Assembly: GCA_963710615.1 (NCBI GenBank)
Contig: CAVQBF010000008.1
Coordinates: forward strand, 682,001 to 746,000
Length of the DNA stretch: 64,000 bases
From: GCA-2746605 sp963710615
GTDB taxonomy: Bacteria > Bacteroidota > Ignavibacteria > Ignavibacteriales > Melioribacteraceae
Reading direction: 5' to 3'
Shown: positions 25,729-34,500 of the stretch, in pieces
Numbering within the stretch: position 1 is the first letter of the stretch
How the letters are laid out: each line of letters opens with the position of its first letter
Notes under the pieces: generated by a model
The model's input: only the letters and a program-made list of their open reading frames with translations
Databases searched by the model: none
What the model was told of the DNA's origin: nothing
Program-made: the position numbers and the translations under genes

Positions 25729-26166
25729 ATGAATTTCGATTTACCTCACTCCTATAGTATTAAAGCAAATGCTCTTAAAGATGGACTCTATAAAGTCTCA
25801 GCAAAAAACTTACCCAATATTGAAACTGGTCCACCTAAAAACTTTGGAGGACCCGGAGATATTTGGTCACCTGAAGATTTATTTGTAGCGACAATAGCTG
25901 ATTGCTTTTTGATGACCTTTAAAGCTGTATCTTCCCTATCAAAATTAGAATGGATTTCACTTGATGTTGATGCAGAAGGTACTTTAGATAAAGTTGACTC
26001 AAAGCTACAGTTTACAGATGTTATATTAAATGTAGTATTGAAAATTCCAAGTGATGGAAATAAAGAACGTGCAATTAGAATTTTGCATAAAGCTGAGAAG
26101 AATTGTTTGGTTACTAATTCAATAAGAACAAAAGTTCACTTATCGCCGTTTGTTAAATTTGAATAA
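25729..26166 (+). CDS. OsmC family protein
   Basis: A 145-residue OsmC/Ohr-fold protein with the redox cysteine pair Cys59 ('ATIADCFLMTF') and Cys126 ('AEKNCLVTNSI') on the two central helices. Residues 40-52 ('GGPGDIWSPEDLF') match the conserved 'SPEELL' region. The family reduces organic hydroperoxides with a thiol partner. It stands between the DUF4249 gene and the patatin gene with its own gap on each side. A second OsmC lies at 39.5 kb and differs clearly in sequence. Confidence 0.9.
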   Translation: MNFDLPHSYSIKANALKDGLYKVSAKNLPNIETGPPKNFGGPGDIWSPEDLFVATIADCFLMTFKAVSSLSKLEWISLDVDAEGTLDKVDSKLQFTDVILNVVLKIPSDGNKERAIRILHKAEKNCLVTNSIRTKVHLSPFVKFE

Positions 26167-26249
26167 TAAAATTTATATCTATTATTTGTATTTATATTTA
26201 TGAGTAATTTTGAGATGCAAAATAATTATAGTAAGCTTCTACGCCAGGT

Positions 26250-28436
26250 ATGAAAAAATTATACTTCATTATTCTCCTTCTGTTTTTTCTGTTCACAACT
26301 ATTTATTCACAGAATTTAAATCAACCCAAAGTTGGACTGGTTCTTTCAGGCGGCGGTGCTAAAGGCTTTGCCCATATTGGAGTTCTGGAAATATTAGAAA
26401 AAGAAGGAATACCAATAGATTATATTGTTGGTACCAGTATTGGAAGCATTATTGGCGGGCTTTATGCAATTGGATATAACTCCCAACAGCTGAAAGATTT
26501 TGCTACGAGTCAAAAATGGCTTGACCTTCTTTCAGACAAAATTTCAAGGGAATATATAAACATTTACGAAAAGTATGATCAGGATCGATACTTAGTTTCA
26601 TTTAAGCTAAATGCAGATAAAGGAATTTCACTGCCGGCCGGAGTTGTTCAGGGCCATAACATAATGAATACTTTGTGCAGACTAACCGCTAAGTTCCACG
26701 ATGTAAAAGATTTCGATAAATTCCCAATCCCCTTTGCATGTGTTGCTGCCGACTTGACAACCGGCAAGGAAGTAATAATTCGAGAGGGATTTTTGGCCGA
26801 AGCAATATTTGCAAGTATGTCACTACCGACAATATTTTCACCAACAGATATTGACAATAAACTTTTAGTTGATGGCGGAATAGTTAATAATTTTCCTGTC
26901 GATATAGCTAAAGAAATGGGGGCTGACTTAATTATTGGAGTTGATATTCAATCTAAACCTCTTGAAAAAGAAGAGATTGGCGATCTAATGGATATTTTAG
27001 GTCAGATGATCTCCTATATGGGATTTGATAAGTATAATAGTAATAAAGAACTTTGTGACATAATTATAGAACCCAATATTGATGGTTATGGAACTGCCAG
27101 TTTTTCAAATAATGCTGCAGACTCTTTAATAAGAAGGGGAAAAGAAGTTACGCTAACCAAAATTGATGAGATAAAAAAACTACTCTCACAAAACAATGTT
27201 CCATTGCAAAAAGTTGAAAAGGAATATTCATTTAATGATGAAATTATATTAAATAACTTTATGGTTGAGGGAATAAATGAAACAACTGTAGATTTTTTAT
27301 TAGACAAAACCGGCTTTACTTTTCCGAACAAATATAATTTTTCATCAATTGATGAAGGTATAAAACGGTTATACGGATCAGAAAACTTCAACAAAGCTTA
27401 CTTTCAATTTATAGATAGCAAGGATAAAGTTTTCAGGCTAGTTGTTGATGAAAAAATATCCAGTTCAATGAATGCCGGTTTCAATTTTAATTCAACAGAC
27501 AAAGCTGCTATACTTCTTAATTTTACTTTAAAGAACTATTTCTTTAACGAAACAAGATTTTCATTTGATGCAAAGTTATCTAAAAGTACAGTTTTTGCTT
27601 CCTCATTATTGTTCAATAGTAAAACATTACCAGAAATTGATTTATCGTTCCTCTACAAAAATTTTAATATCGAGCTCTTCGACAGGACTGATAAAATTAG
27701 TGAAGCAGATGTGCGTTATTTCTCGGGATCACTCTCATTATTTGAAGTTTACGGCAGTAATTATCTTTTTAATTTAGGTTTAAGGGGAGAATACTTTAAA
27801 TTCGAGCCATTTATTTCTGCAAGTTCGTTTAATAAAGTTTCCGAATCGGAGAACACAATACTTAGCGGATTTCTAAAAGTACGGTTCGATAATCTGGATG
27901 ATAAGTATTATCCTAAAAACGGCTTTGATTTAAATGCTGAGTTTAGTTATGCCTCTAATGAAGTTGATGAAATAATAGAAAACACAACTACTCCAATTTT
28001 ATCTTACAACTTAAAATCTGCAATTAGCTTAGGTACCGATGTTTGTTTGATCACTACATTTTATGGTCGACTTTTACTTAACGATAATAGTGAACTTTTT
28101 AGAGGTAATTTTCTTGGGGGTCCGGAGGTTACCAAACTTTTAGATTATCATTTACCATTTATTGGAGTACAGAGAAGTATACTATTAAGAGATAAAGCTC
28201 TTATAACTAGCTTTGAATTAAGGGGAAGATTGAATAATGAGAATTATCTCTCAGTGATTCTAAATGGAGCTTCTCACTTTAATAAATTTAGGGATTGGCA
28301 AACTAGAGAACTTATCGGTGGTTATGGTTTAAAATACTCCTACAATAGTTTTATTGGTCCGATCGATTTGCTTGTTTCTACCTCTGATTATACGGATGAT
28401 TTAGAATTTTTCATAAATGTTGGAAGGTGGTTTTAA
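26250..28436 (+). CDS. Patatin-like phospholipase with BamA-like outer-membrane barrel
   Basis: A 728-residue protein of the PlpD type. It has a signal peptide (1-20) and a patatin domain (about 26-330) with the oxyanion glycine loop 'SGGGAKGF' (33-40), nucleophile Ser63 in 'GTSIG' and the catalytic 'DGG' (Asp208). A POTRA-like segment follows (about 335-410), then an Omp85/D15 barrel (about 415-728) with 'RFDNLDDKYYPKNGFDL' and terminal 'VGRWF'. The barrel would translocate the lipase to the surface or secrete it. All catalytic residues are present. Confidence 0.94.
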   Translation: MKKLYFIILLLFFLFTTIYSQNLNQPKVGLVLSGGGAKGFAHIGVLEILEKEGIPIDYIVGTSIGSIIGGLYAIGYNSQQLKDFATSQKWLDLLSDKISREYINIYEKYDQDRYLVSFKLNADKGISLPAGVVQGHNIMNTLCRLTAKFHDVKDFDKFPIPFACVAADLTTGKEVIIREGFLAEAIFASMSLPTIFSPTDIDNKLLVDGGIVNNFPVDIAKEMGADLIIGVDIQSKPLEKEEIGDLMDILGQMISYMGFDKYNSNKELCDIIIEPNIDGYGTASFSNNAADSLIRRGKEVTLTKIDEIKKLLSQNNVPLQKVEKEYSFNDEIILNNFMVEGINETTVDFLLDKTGFTFPNKYNFSSIDEGIKRLYGSENFNKAYFQFIDSKDKVFRLVVDEKISSSMNAGFNFNSTDKAAILLNFTLKNYFFNETRFSFDAKLSKSTVFASSLLFNSKTLPEIDLSFLYKNFNIELFDRTDKISEADVRYFSGSLSLFEVYGSNYLFNLGLRGEYFKFEPFISASSFNKVSESENTILSGFLKVRFDNLDDKYYPKNGFDLNAEFSYASNEVDEIIENTTTPILSYNLKSAISLGTDVCLITTFYGRLLLNDNSELFRGNFLGGPEVTKLLDYHLPFIGVQRSILLRDKALITSFELRGRLNNENYLSVILNGASHFNKFRDWQTRELIGGYGLKYSYNSFIGPIDLLVSTSDYTDDLEFFINVGRWF

Positions 28437-28460
28437 ACAATAAAAATCCTCAAATAATAA

Positions 28461-29528
28461 TTACCTTTTGTTTTGCTTCTCCTTTAATATTGATTTTACC
28501 ATTTTACCAAACTCTTTGTCTCTCTTTCGCTTTTCAAGGTACGATCTCTCATAATAAGCAGATTCTTTTTTCAATTTAATGAAGTTATTATATCTTTCTA
28601 TATCCAATTCTCCACTTTCCAAAGCTTCAAGAACTGCACATCCTTTTTCCACAGTATGGGTACAGTCAGAAAATTTGCAATCTTTAGTAAGTTCTGCAAT
28701 TTCATCAAAAGTTATTTCAATCCCTTCGGAGAGTGAAATATTTGCCAGTTCACGCATACCCGGAGTGTCAATTATCATGGCTCCGTTTTCTAATACAGTT
28801 AATTGTCTGCTAGTTGTTGTATGCCGTCCTTTGCTGTCGTTTTCTCTCACTTCATTAATATTAAATTCATCTCTACCAAGTAAATTATTGAGCAATGTTG
28901 TTTTCCCAACTCCGGATGATCCAATAAGGCAATAGGTTTTTCTTGGTTCTAATATTTTTCTAATGTTTTCAATGTTACCTTTATCAAAATTACTGAAACT
29001 AATTACCTGGTAGTTTTTTAAACTTAGTTGAATATCTGCTAAAATTTTATCTTTTTGATCATCATTGATTAAATCAGCTTTACTGAATAAGATAATTGGT
29101 TCTATTTCAAACTCATTTGCCATTGCCAAGTAGCGTTCTAATCTTTTGGGATTAAAGTCTTGATCTAATGCTTGAATAATAATTGCAAAATCTACATTAG
29201 CTGCAATTAGCTGATATTCAACTTTTTTGCCGGCACTTTTTCTTTTTAATAATGATTTTCTAGGTAGCACTTTGTGAATAATTGCCAGAGAATCATCTTC
29301 AAAATTTTGAAATAGGACAAAATCACCAACAGTCGGAAAATCTTCCGGAGATTCAGCTGAGTATAACATATTCCCGGTTAACTTTGCAAAAAATTCTTTC
29401 TCCCCATTGTTAATAATGTAGCTTTCTTTATTAACAGTAATTACTCGCGCAGCGTTAAAGCCGTCCCCACTTTGTTCAAAAGTGTTGTCTGTTATTTTGT
29501 TAATTCCTAAATCTTCTAAATTCATCAC
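28461..29528 (-). CDS. rsgA: Ribosome small subunit-dependent GTPase A (RsgA)
   Basis: A 355-residue circularly permuted GTPase that helps mature the 30S subunit. An N-terminal OB-like domain (about 20-95) is followed by G4 'SKADL' (149-153), then G1 'GSSGVGKT' (203-210) and G3 'DTPGMREL' (254-261), the permuted order. A C-terminal zinc site follows: Cys284, Cys289, His291 and Cys297 in 'DCKFSDCTHTVEKGCAV'. The start is either of two adjacent ATGs (29528 or 29525). It is monocistronic here and convergent with the patatin gene. Confidence 0.97.
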   Translation of the reverse strand: MMNLEDLGINKITDNTFEQSGDGFNAARVITVNKESYIINNGEKEFFAKLTGNMLYSAESPEDFPTVGDFVLFQNFEDDSLAIIHKVLPRKSLLKRKSAGKKVEYQLIAANVDFAIIIQALDQDFNPKRLERYLAMANEFEIEPIILFSKADLINDDQKDKILADIQLSLKNYQVISFSNFDKGNIENIRKILEPRKTYCLIGSSGVGKTTLLNNLLGRDEFNINEVRENDSKGRHTTTSRQLTVLENGAMIIDTPGMRELANISLSEGIEITFDEIAELTKDCKFSDCTHTVEKGCAVLEALESGELDIERYNNFIKLKKESAYYERSYLEKRKRDKEFGKMVKSILKEKQNKR

Positions 29529-29639
29529 AAGTTATAATTGTTATAGAAAATAATAATGATTTTTTCGAGAATCAGAAAGTTATTTTATTTGATTTTTCCA
29601 TCTATCTCATTTATTACAATATTAAATGTATAAGTAAGA

Positions 29640-29855
29640 TTAAGGATAATCGTATTGAAATACTTCAGCTAAACTGACTTTAAATACTTCAGCTATCCTA
29701 AAAGCCAGTTCGAGAGTCGGTGAATATTTCCCGGCCTCAATTGCATTGATTGTTTGCCGACTCACCCCCAATTTATCTGCCAATTCCTGCTGGGTCATTT
29801 CATCATTGTTAAATCTAAGCTTCCGTATATTATTAGTTATATTAACTTTGCCCAT
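29640..29855 (-). CDS. HTH (XRE/YozG-type) transcriptional regulator
   Basis: A 71-residue protein consisting of one helix-turn-helix: 'NNIRKLRFNNDEMTQQELADKLGVSRQTINAIEAGKYSPTLELAFRIAEVFKVSLAEVFQ'. This is the compact YozG-type XRE repressor pattern. I take the ATG at 29855 because the reading frame further upstream overlaps the preceding gene and lacks an RBS. It sits 1 nt after the stop of the small membrane protein, forming the common membrane-protein/XRE pair. It probably represses its own operon through the palindrome at 30325-30355. Confidence 0.92.
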   Translation of the reverse strand: MGKVNITNNIRKLRFNNDEMTQQELADKLGVSRQTINAIEAGKYSPTLELAFRIAEVFKVSLAEVFQYDYP

Positions 29856-29856
29856 T

Positions 29857-30285
29857 TTATAATCCTCTTCTATGATAGAAAAGCTGTAAAGAAAATCCAA
29901 CAATCTCTGAAATAATTAGAAACAAAATAAGTACATTAATTAAAATAAAAGCAGAGGATGTAATTAGAATTCCAAATGCAGTTGTCCATGCACCTGCTGA
30001 AAGTATAAAGTGAGAAATTCTAGTTGCCTTTGCTTCAATTAACTTATCCCTTTCATCACCATCAGCCTTTGCTTCTTTTCTGTTTACTATTGAAAGAGTT
30101 ATAATAAGTGTAACTTGGATTACTGTTATAAAAATCACTACTCCAAGAAATAGACTAAGTAAAGATATATTTTCAATATCTGGATTGGTAAATACTTTGA
30201 AGGCTTGGATAAAATAGTAACCAAAAATTAATATTGTAGAAATTAATGATGCCCAAATGATCTTTTCTCGATATGATAAGTTCAT
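29857..30285 (-). CDS. Small four-helix membrane protein paired with HTH regulator
   Basis: A 142-residue protein with four hydrophobic helices (about 12-32, 42-66, 92-112, 114-134). The conserved charged loop 'NRKEAKADGDERDKLIEAKATRISHF' (about 68-93) is typical of DUF2178-like membrane proteins that always travel with a small XRE regulator. Function is unknown; a sensor or a membrane-active protein controlled by the adjacent repressor is possible. RBS AAAGGAAAA precedes the ATG. The family number is from memory and less certain than the gene pairing. Confidence 0.75.
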   Translation of the reverse strand: MNLSYREKIIWASLISTILIFGYYFIQAFKVFTNPDIENISLLSLFLGVVIFITVIQVTLIITLSIVNRKEAKADGDERDKLIEAKATRISHFILSAGAWTTAFGILITSSAFILINVLILFLIISEIVGFSLQLFYHRRGL

Positions 30286-30324
30286 GAAAGTTTTTCCTTT
30301 TAGTTAGTTTGTAAAAATTTACAT

Positions 30325-30355
30325 ACACAATGTAAAATAATATTTTACATTGTGT
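30325..30355. promoter_or_regulatory. 14-bp perfect inverted repeat, likely operator of the HTH pair
   Basis: ACACAATGTAAAAT (30325-30338) and its exact complement ATTTTACATTGTGT (30342-30355) are separated by 3 nt. A further TTTAC/GTAAA half site lies at 30311-30322. The repeat sits 40-70 nt upstream of the membrane protein start, over the expected promoter. On the minus strand a TTGACA overlaps the distal arm. It is the most perfect long palindrome I found in the window and the natural binding site for the dimeric XRE repressor. Confidence 0.75.
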
Positions 30356-30459
30356 CAAGCAGATTAGTCATTTATCCCAATAATTATAAAATTGCATTGT
30401 ACAAATAGTCTTATTTTTACTTTAAAGATTTCTGAGATTTGAATTTATTCTAACAACTT

Positions 30460-31302
30460 ATGATTGATCTATTCTTAACTATTCTTTGCTCTACAGGTAT
30501 TGCAATAATATTGAAAGTAAATAGTAATATTAGGGGAAATTCGATTCTGCTGCTTGCAGGTAATTATTTTTCTGCTTCTGTTATTGGGTTATTTTTATTT
30601 CTATCCGATCAAAGAGCCACTTCTTCCACTGAATTAATTCCACTAGGATTTTTTCTCTCAATATTATTTGTCGGTTCTATTTTTGCATTTTCAAAATCGG
30701 TTAATTTATCCGGGGCTGCTCTATCAACTGTAAGCTCAAGGCTTTCTGTGTTTGTTCCTACAATACTTTCAATGTTTTTTTACCTCGAGCTTCCAAATAA
30801 TTATCAAATCCTAGGTTTAATTTTAACGTTAGTCACAATTTTGCTTTTCTATTTTTCCATTTCAAATAGCGATTTCAGAGACGGAAGCAAGAATAAATTT
30901 GTGTATTTGATAAGTGTTTTAATAGGTATTGGTATTGCTGATTTTTTTATGAAAGTTTTCCAAGAGAATTGGCTCTCAACTGATAAACCATTTTTTCTTT
31001 TTTGGATATTTTTCTTTTCATTCATTACTACATTTTTTATTACATTAAAGAAGAAAATTAAGGTTGAAAAGAAAACTATATTTCTCGGTTTGTTTATGGG
31101 TATTCCAAATATTTTCAGTTCTTATTTTTTAATAGAAGCATTAAAAACTTATGAAGCAGTATTTGTTTATCCATTTGTTAATATGAGCATAATAATAGCT
31201 ACTGCAATTATTGTGAAAATATTCTGGAAAGAATACTGGAGCACCTATTCAAAGGTTGCTTTGCTTACTGGTTTAGCATCAATACTTTTACTAAGTCTTT
31301 AA
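30460..31302 (+). CDS. EamA/DMT family transporter
   Basis: A 280-residue protein with about ten hydrophobic helices arranged as two halves (about 1-140 and 145-280), as in the drug/metabolite transporter superfamily. In the first half, 'SKSVNLSGAALSTVSSRLSVFVPTILSMFFYLE' corresponds to the conserved end of the EamA domain. The equivalent in the second half is 'EALKTYEAVFVYPFVNMSIIIATAIIVKIFWKEYWS'. The substrate is unknown. It is divergent from the HTH/membrane-protein pair and may share the regulatory region holding the palindrome. Confidence 0.8.
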   Translation: MIDLFLTILCSTGIAIILKVNSNIRGNSILLLAGNYFSASVIGLFLFLSDQRATSSTELIPLGFFLSILFVGSIFAFSKSVNLSGAALSTVSSRLSVFVPTILSMFFYLELPNNYQILGLILTLVTILLFYFSISNSDFRDGSKNKFVYLISVLIGIGIADFFMKVFQENWLSTDKPFFLFWIFFFSFITTFFITLKKKIKVEKKTIFLGLFMGIPNIFSSYFLIEALKTYEAVFVYPFVNMSIIIATAIIVKIFWKEYWSTYSKVALLTGLASILLLSL

Positions 31303-31369
31303 TGAACTATTTCAGGGTATCAACGTCTAAAAATTACGAAAAGACCTAATAATTGAAGGTATTCAGATT

Positions 31370-31849
31370 ATGGAACAAAACAATAATGATACAGCGCCTC
31401 AATCATCAAATATTCCAAAGATTGCTAATAATCCCCTTTCTTATTACGGTTTTGCTTGGCGTAAAATGTGGAAGTACTTTTTAGAACTGCTGCTCGTTGC
31501 AATTGTCTCATTTCTAATTTTTATTCCAAGTGGTATTCTATTTGATAATGAAAGCCATTTTTTCCTACAGAACGCAGTAAAAATTGATTTAATCTTTATA
31601 AGTTTTGAAGGCACTGCCGCTTATTTTTTCTTTGCATTGGTATTCGTTCTTCTATTGCAATGGCCGCTAGAATACGGCATTTCTTATGTCCATTTGAAAG
31701 CTGCAAGGGATGAAAAGATCATAGTTAAAGATATGTTCGCTGTTTTTGATAATTACTGGAATTCTGTTTTTGCAAATTTATTGGTTGCTATAATTATTGG
31801 GTTTGGGATTGTTATTTTTTATTATTCCAGGGCTTGTTTTTGCTTGTAA
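31370..31849 (+). CDS. Multi-helix membrane protein, N-terminal part (frameshifted)
   Basis: The N-terminal ~143 residues of a membrane protein: a polar head (1-25), helices at about 37-55 and 80-100, then a cytoplasmic segment 'GISYVHLKAARDEKIIVKDMFAVFDNYWNSVFANLLVAIIIG'. After that the frame runs out of register ('FGIVIFYYSRACFCL'). The other frame continues with 'LGLLFFIIPGLVFACKL', so a +1 correction at about 31796-31805, within a G/T run, restores one protein of about 245 residues. The pattern resembles DUF975-like or glycerophosphodiester-phosphodiesterase-type membrane domains. Confidence 0.7.
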   Translation: MEQNNNDTAPQSSNIPKIANNPLSYYGFAWRKMWKYFLELLLVAIVSFLIFIPSGILFDNESHFFLQNAVKIDLIFISFEGTAAYFFFALVFVLLLQWPLEYGISYVHLKAARDEKIIVKDMFAVFDNYWNSVFANLLVAIIIGFGIVIFYYSRACFCL

Positions 31850-32108
31850 GCTTGCCTTTGTTCCTTACTTAATTGTCGATAAAAAAATGGAAGCCGTTGA
31901 GGCTGTTAAAGAAAGCTGGAAAATGACAACTGGTTACGGAGGGGTTATTTTCCTAACAGGATTTCTAGTTATTTTTGTTGCCCTTCTTGGATTGCTATTT
32001 TTAGGGATTGGTATAATTATATCAATTATTTGGATTAAGTTAGCATTTGCGGCAATTTATTTTTCGGCTGAAAGCCAATATAGAACTAATGAAGCTTTAG
32101 TTCAGTAG
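31797..32108 (+). CDS. Multi-helix membrane protein, C-terminal part (frameshifted)
   Basis: The C-terminal ~100 residues of the preceding membrane protein. 'FFIIPGLVFACKLAFVPYLIVDKKMEAVEAVKESWKMTTGYGG' is the well-conserved core of DUF975/GDPD-type membrane domains (P-G-x-x-x-A-x-x-x-x-x-Y-x-x-x-D, then A-x-x-x-S-W-x-x-T). Two more helices follow. The apparent TTG start at 31797 lies inside the frameshift zone and is not a genuine start. A stop in this frame just upstream (TAATTATTG) limits the shift to the short G/T run. Confidence 0.7.
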   Translation: MGLGLLFFIIPGLVFACKLAFVPYLIVDKKMEAVEAVKESWKMTTGYGGVIFLTGFLVIFVALLGLLFLGIGIIISIIWIKLAFAAIYFSAESQYRTNEALVQ

Positions 32109-32227
32109 GTGCAAGGTTACTATTTCACTTGCTAATTAATATGATTATGTTAAATTATATATTATAAATCTGACTTACTAAACAATATCCTCAGATTAAT
32201 TTTGTTCAATAATGAAAGGAGGATGTC

Positions 32228-32869
32228 ATGATAAAAGCACACCTAAAAATCAAACTCGAAAATTTTTCCATCATATATTTTGTCAGTTTTATTGTAGCTA
32301 TTAGCCTCTCTGGTTGTTATTCATCAGAGCTCAAAGTGTCGGAGTTTGAATTTAATTATAATAACGAAAATTATATTATACGTTCCGCTTATTGTCCTAA
32401 TAATCCAGAATCATGTAATCAGCTTATGGGTGCTGATTTTATTGCCGTTGACATGAATCAAGATAGAATTATTGACGATATTTTAAAGGGAGATATTACT
32501 CTTTCTGAAGCACAAGAAATTTATGATTACTCATTAGATATTCTTAGCAAACAAGGAAAAATAAACGAGATTAATAGGGAAAGTAAAAAATATTTGATTG
32601 AAGGGGATGATTATGATCTGGAAATAATTAGTTTTTTTCCAAGGTCAAAATCCCCTTTTAATGAGTTTAAAGTATTTGAACAAAGGAATCAAATCTTTAA
32701 TATCCGTGAATATATTTTTGTAGATAATAATGCAGATGGTAAACTAGATGAGTTTTTAAAAGGGAGTATGAAGATTGAAGAAGCTCAAAAGCATTATTCA
32801 ATACTAATTAAAAAAGGATTAGAAAATAATAATCTTATAAAAATGGATCAGTTTATTGTTGTAAAATGA
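32228..32869 (+). CDS. Lipoprotein with two EF-hand/dockerin-like loops
   Basis: A 213-residue lipoprotein (lipobox SLSGC, Cys30) with an internal duplication. Residues 71-106 and 162-194 each contain a Ca2+-loop-like segment, 'VDMNQDRIIDDIL' (D75, N77, D79, D83) and 'VDNNADGKLDEFL' (D166, N168, D170, D174). Each is followed by 'KG-x-(I/M)-x-(L/I)-x-EAQ-x-x-Y'. D-x-N-x-D-x-x-(I/L)-D matches EF-hand or dockerin type loops, though loop 1 has Arg in place of Gly. AAAGGAGG lies 5-12 nt before the ATG, an unusually strong RBS here. No known family is recognised. Confidence 0.75.
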   Translation: MIKAHLKIKLENFSIIYFVSFIVAISLSGCYSSELKVSEFEFNYNNENYIIRSAYCPNNPESCNQLMGADFIAVDMNQDRIIDDILKGDITLSEAQEIYDYSLDILSKQGKINEINRESKKYLIEGDDYDLEIISFFPRSKSPFNEFKVFEQRNQIFNIREYIFVDNNADGKLDEFLKGSMKIEEAQKHYSILIKKGLENNNLIKMDQFIVVK

Positions 32870-33032
32870 GTCGGGTTATTAAAGATTATCATAATTTTTT
32901 ATCTATTACCTCAAAAACGCACTAAAATAACTTTAAAAATATTTTATATTCAACAAGCAATTTTATTGTTATTTTTAATCTTAATTTCATAATAAATTTG
33001 TGTTACATATCTAATTTATACCAAGGATAAAA

Positions 33033-33719
33033 ATGGTTTCTTCAAAATTTGTTTTTATCAGAGAGATTAAAAATATGTTTTTCCTCCTGCTTTATATGCT
33101 TGCGCTCTCGACTTTTTCAACTTCTAATGCCCAAGAAAAAGAAACATTGAAATATCTTACTATGGATAATGCTGTTTCCATGGCATTAAATAACAACAAT
33201 ATTATCAAATCAAACAGATACGGAATTAAGAAAGCAAGCTGGGATGTAAAACGTGCTTGGGCTCAATTGTTTCCCACAATAAGTTTTAATACGACTTATA
33301 GCTGGATTGATCAACAGACTTTTGCAGAAAGGGATTTTAGACAGTATCTTCCACCGGAATTATCAAGTCAAATTCCGCAAACTGTTTTTCAAGAATCTTA
33401 TAGATCAACTTTCGATCTCTACTTTCCATTATTTAATGGTGTGCTTATTAATGGACTATCTATTGCATATGAACAAGAAAATCTTACAGAAAGCCAAACC
33501 CGATCGGTTGAGCACCAGACTGTTTATAATGTTATAGCAAGTTATTTAAGTGTTTTAAGAAATAAAGAGATTTACAGAATTCAAAATGAATTCCTTGAAC
33601 TATCTAGATTGAATTACGAAAAAGCCCAAAGACTTTACGAAGCAAACAGATATTCACAAAACGAAGCTTTACGGTGGAAGATCGATTATCAGCAGCAAAA
33701 AAGTTTACTGTACAAATAG
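33033..33719 (+). CDS. TolC family outer-membrane efflux protein, N-terminal part (frameshifted)
   Basis: The N-terminal half of a TolC-like protein. It has a signal peptide (to about residue 34, ...TSNAQ), then 'LTMDNAVSMALNNNNIIKSNRYGIKKASWDVKRAWAQLFPTISFNTTYSW', the conserved first helix and strand of TolC. 'FNGVLINGLSIAYEQENLTESQTRSVEHQTVYNVIASYLSVLRNKE' follows. The frame ends at 33719 soon after a run of six A (33697-33702) in 'QQQK'. Removing one A continues into 'STAELRSSILSLSRLINAELDS'. RBS AAGGA precedes the ATG. It is probably part of an efflux operon with the adaptor downstream. Confidence 0.82.
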   Translation: MVSSKFVFIREIKNMFFLLLYMLALSTFSTSNAQEKETLKYLTMDNAVSMALNNNNIIKSNRYGIKKASWDVKRAWAQLFPTISFNTTYSWIDQQTFAERDFRQYLPPELSSQIPQTVFQESYRSTFDLYFPLFNGVLINGLSIAYEQENLTESQTRSVEHQTVYNVIASYLSVLRNKEIYRIQNEFLELSRLNYEKAQRLYEANRYSQNEALRWKIDYQQQKSLLYK

Positions 33720-33750
33720 TACTGCAGAACTAAGAAGTTCAATACTTTCA

Positions 33751-34452
33751 TTGAGCAGATTGATAAATGCTGAATTGGATAGCAGTATTATAATTGACCC
33801 CAAGGTATTAACTAATCTAGAAATAGAGAAAAATAAAATGTTAAATTTTGCTGATAAGGACATAATAAAATTAATTGACCTAAATAACGACGAGCTTATA
33901 AAAGCAAATGCTTCACTTGCAGCATTAAAATCGGGTGAAGAGATAAGCAGATTAACTCATAAAAATTCATACTCTTCCTTTATGCCAAATATTAATCTTA
34001 ATTATTCTTATGGCTGGCGTGAAAATAATACAATTGATTTTGACGACTACTCACCTAAAACTTTAATGATTAATTTTAGTCTGCCTATTTTTTCTGGTTT
34101 TCAAAATTATTCAGCCTATAAATCAAGCCTTTATGAGTATAAAAAAAATCAAGAGGAATTTAAAGATCAGTTATTGAATACTAAAATTATTCTTAATAAT
34201 GTAGCTAACAATATTATTAATATAAAAACTCAAATTGATCTTCTTAAAACCAATCTTGAAATTAACCAAAACAATTACTCAATTGTTGAACGACAAAGAG
34301 AACGAGGTTTGGTTTCTAATATTGATTACATTGATGCAAAATTGAATATGCAAAATGCCAATATAGATTACATTGGCAACAACTATAATTTTATGATCGC
34401 TATAGCAGAACTCTATTACCTAACAGGTAAAATTGAGAGCCTAATTTATTAA
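33751..34452 (+). CDS. TolC family outer-membrane efflux protein, C-terminal part (frameshifted)
   Basis: The C-terminal half of the TolC-like protein. It covers the second pair of long helices and the second barrel strand: 'ALKSGEEISRLTHKNSYSSFMPNINLNYSYGW', 'LMINFSLPIFSGFQNYSAYKSSLYEYKKNQEEF', 'VSNIDYIDAKLNMQNANIDYIGNNYNFMIAIAELYYLTGKI'. The apparent TTG start at 33751 is in mid-gene; homologous reading extends upstream to the poly-A at 33697. Together the halves give about 470 residues, a normal TolC size. It touches the following adaptor gene's frame. Confidence 0.82.
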   Translation: MSRLINAELDSSIIIDPKVLTNLEIEKNKMLNFADKDIIKLIDLNNDELIKANASLAALKSGEEISRLTHKNSYSSFMPNINLNYSYGWRENNTIDFDDYSPKTLMINFSLPIFSGFQNYSAYKSSLYEYKKNQEEFKDQLLNTKIILNNVANNIINIKTQIDLLKTNLEINQNNYSIVERQRERGLVSNIDYIDAKLNMQNANIDYIGNNYNFMIAIAELYYLTGKIESLIY

Positions 34453-34500
34453 ATGATTTTTACGAACTATTTTAATTGTTTGAATTCTATCGGAGAAAAA

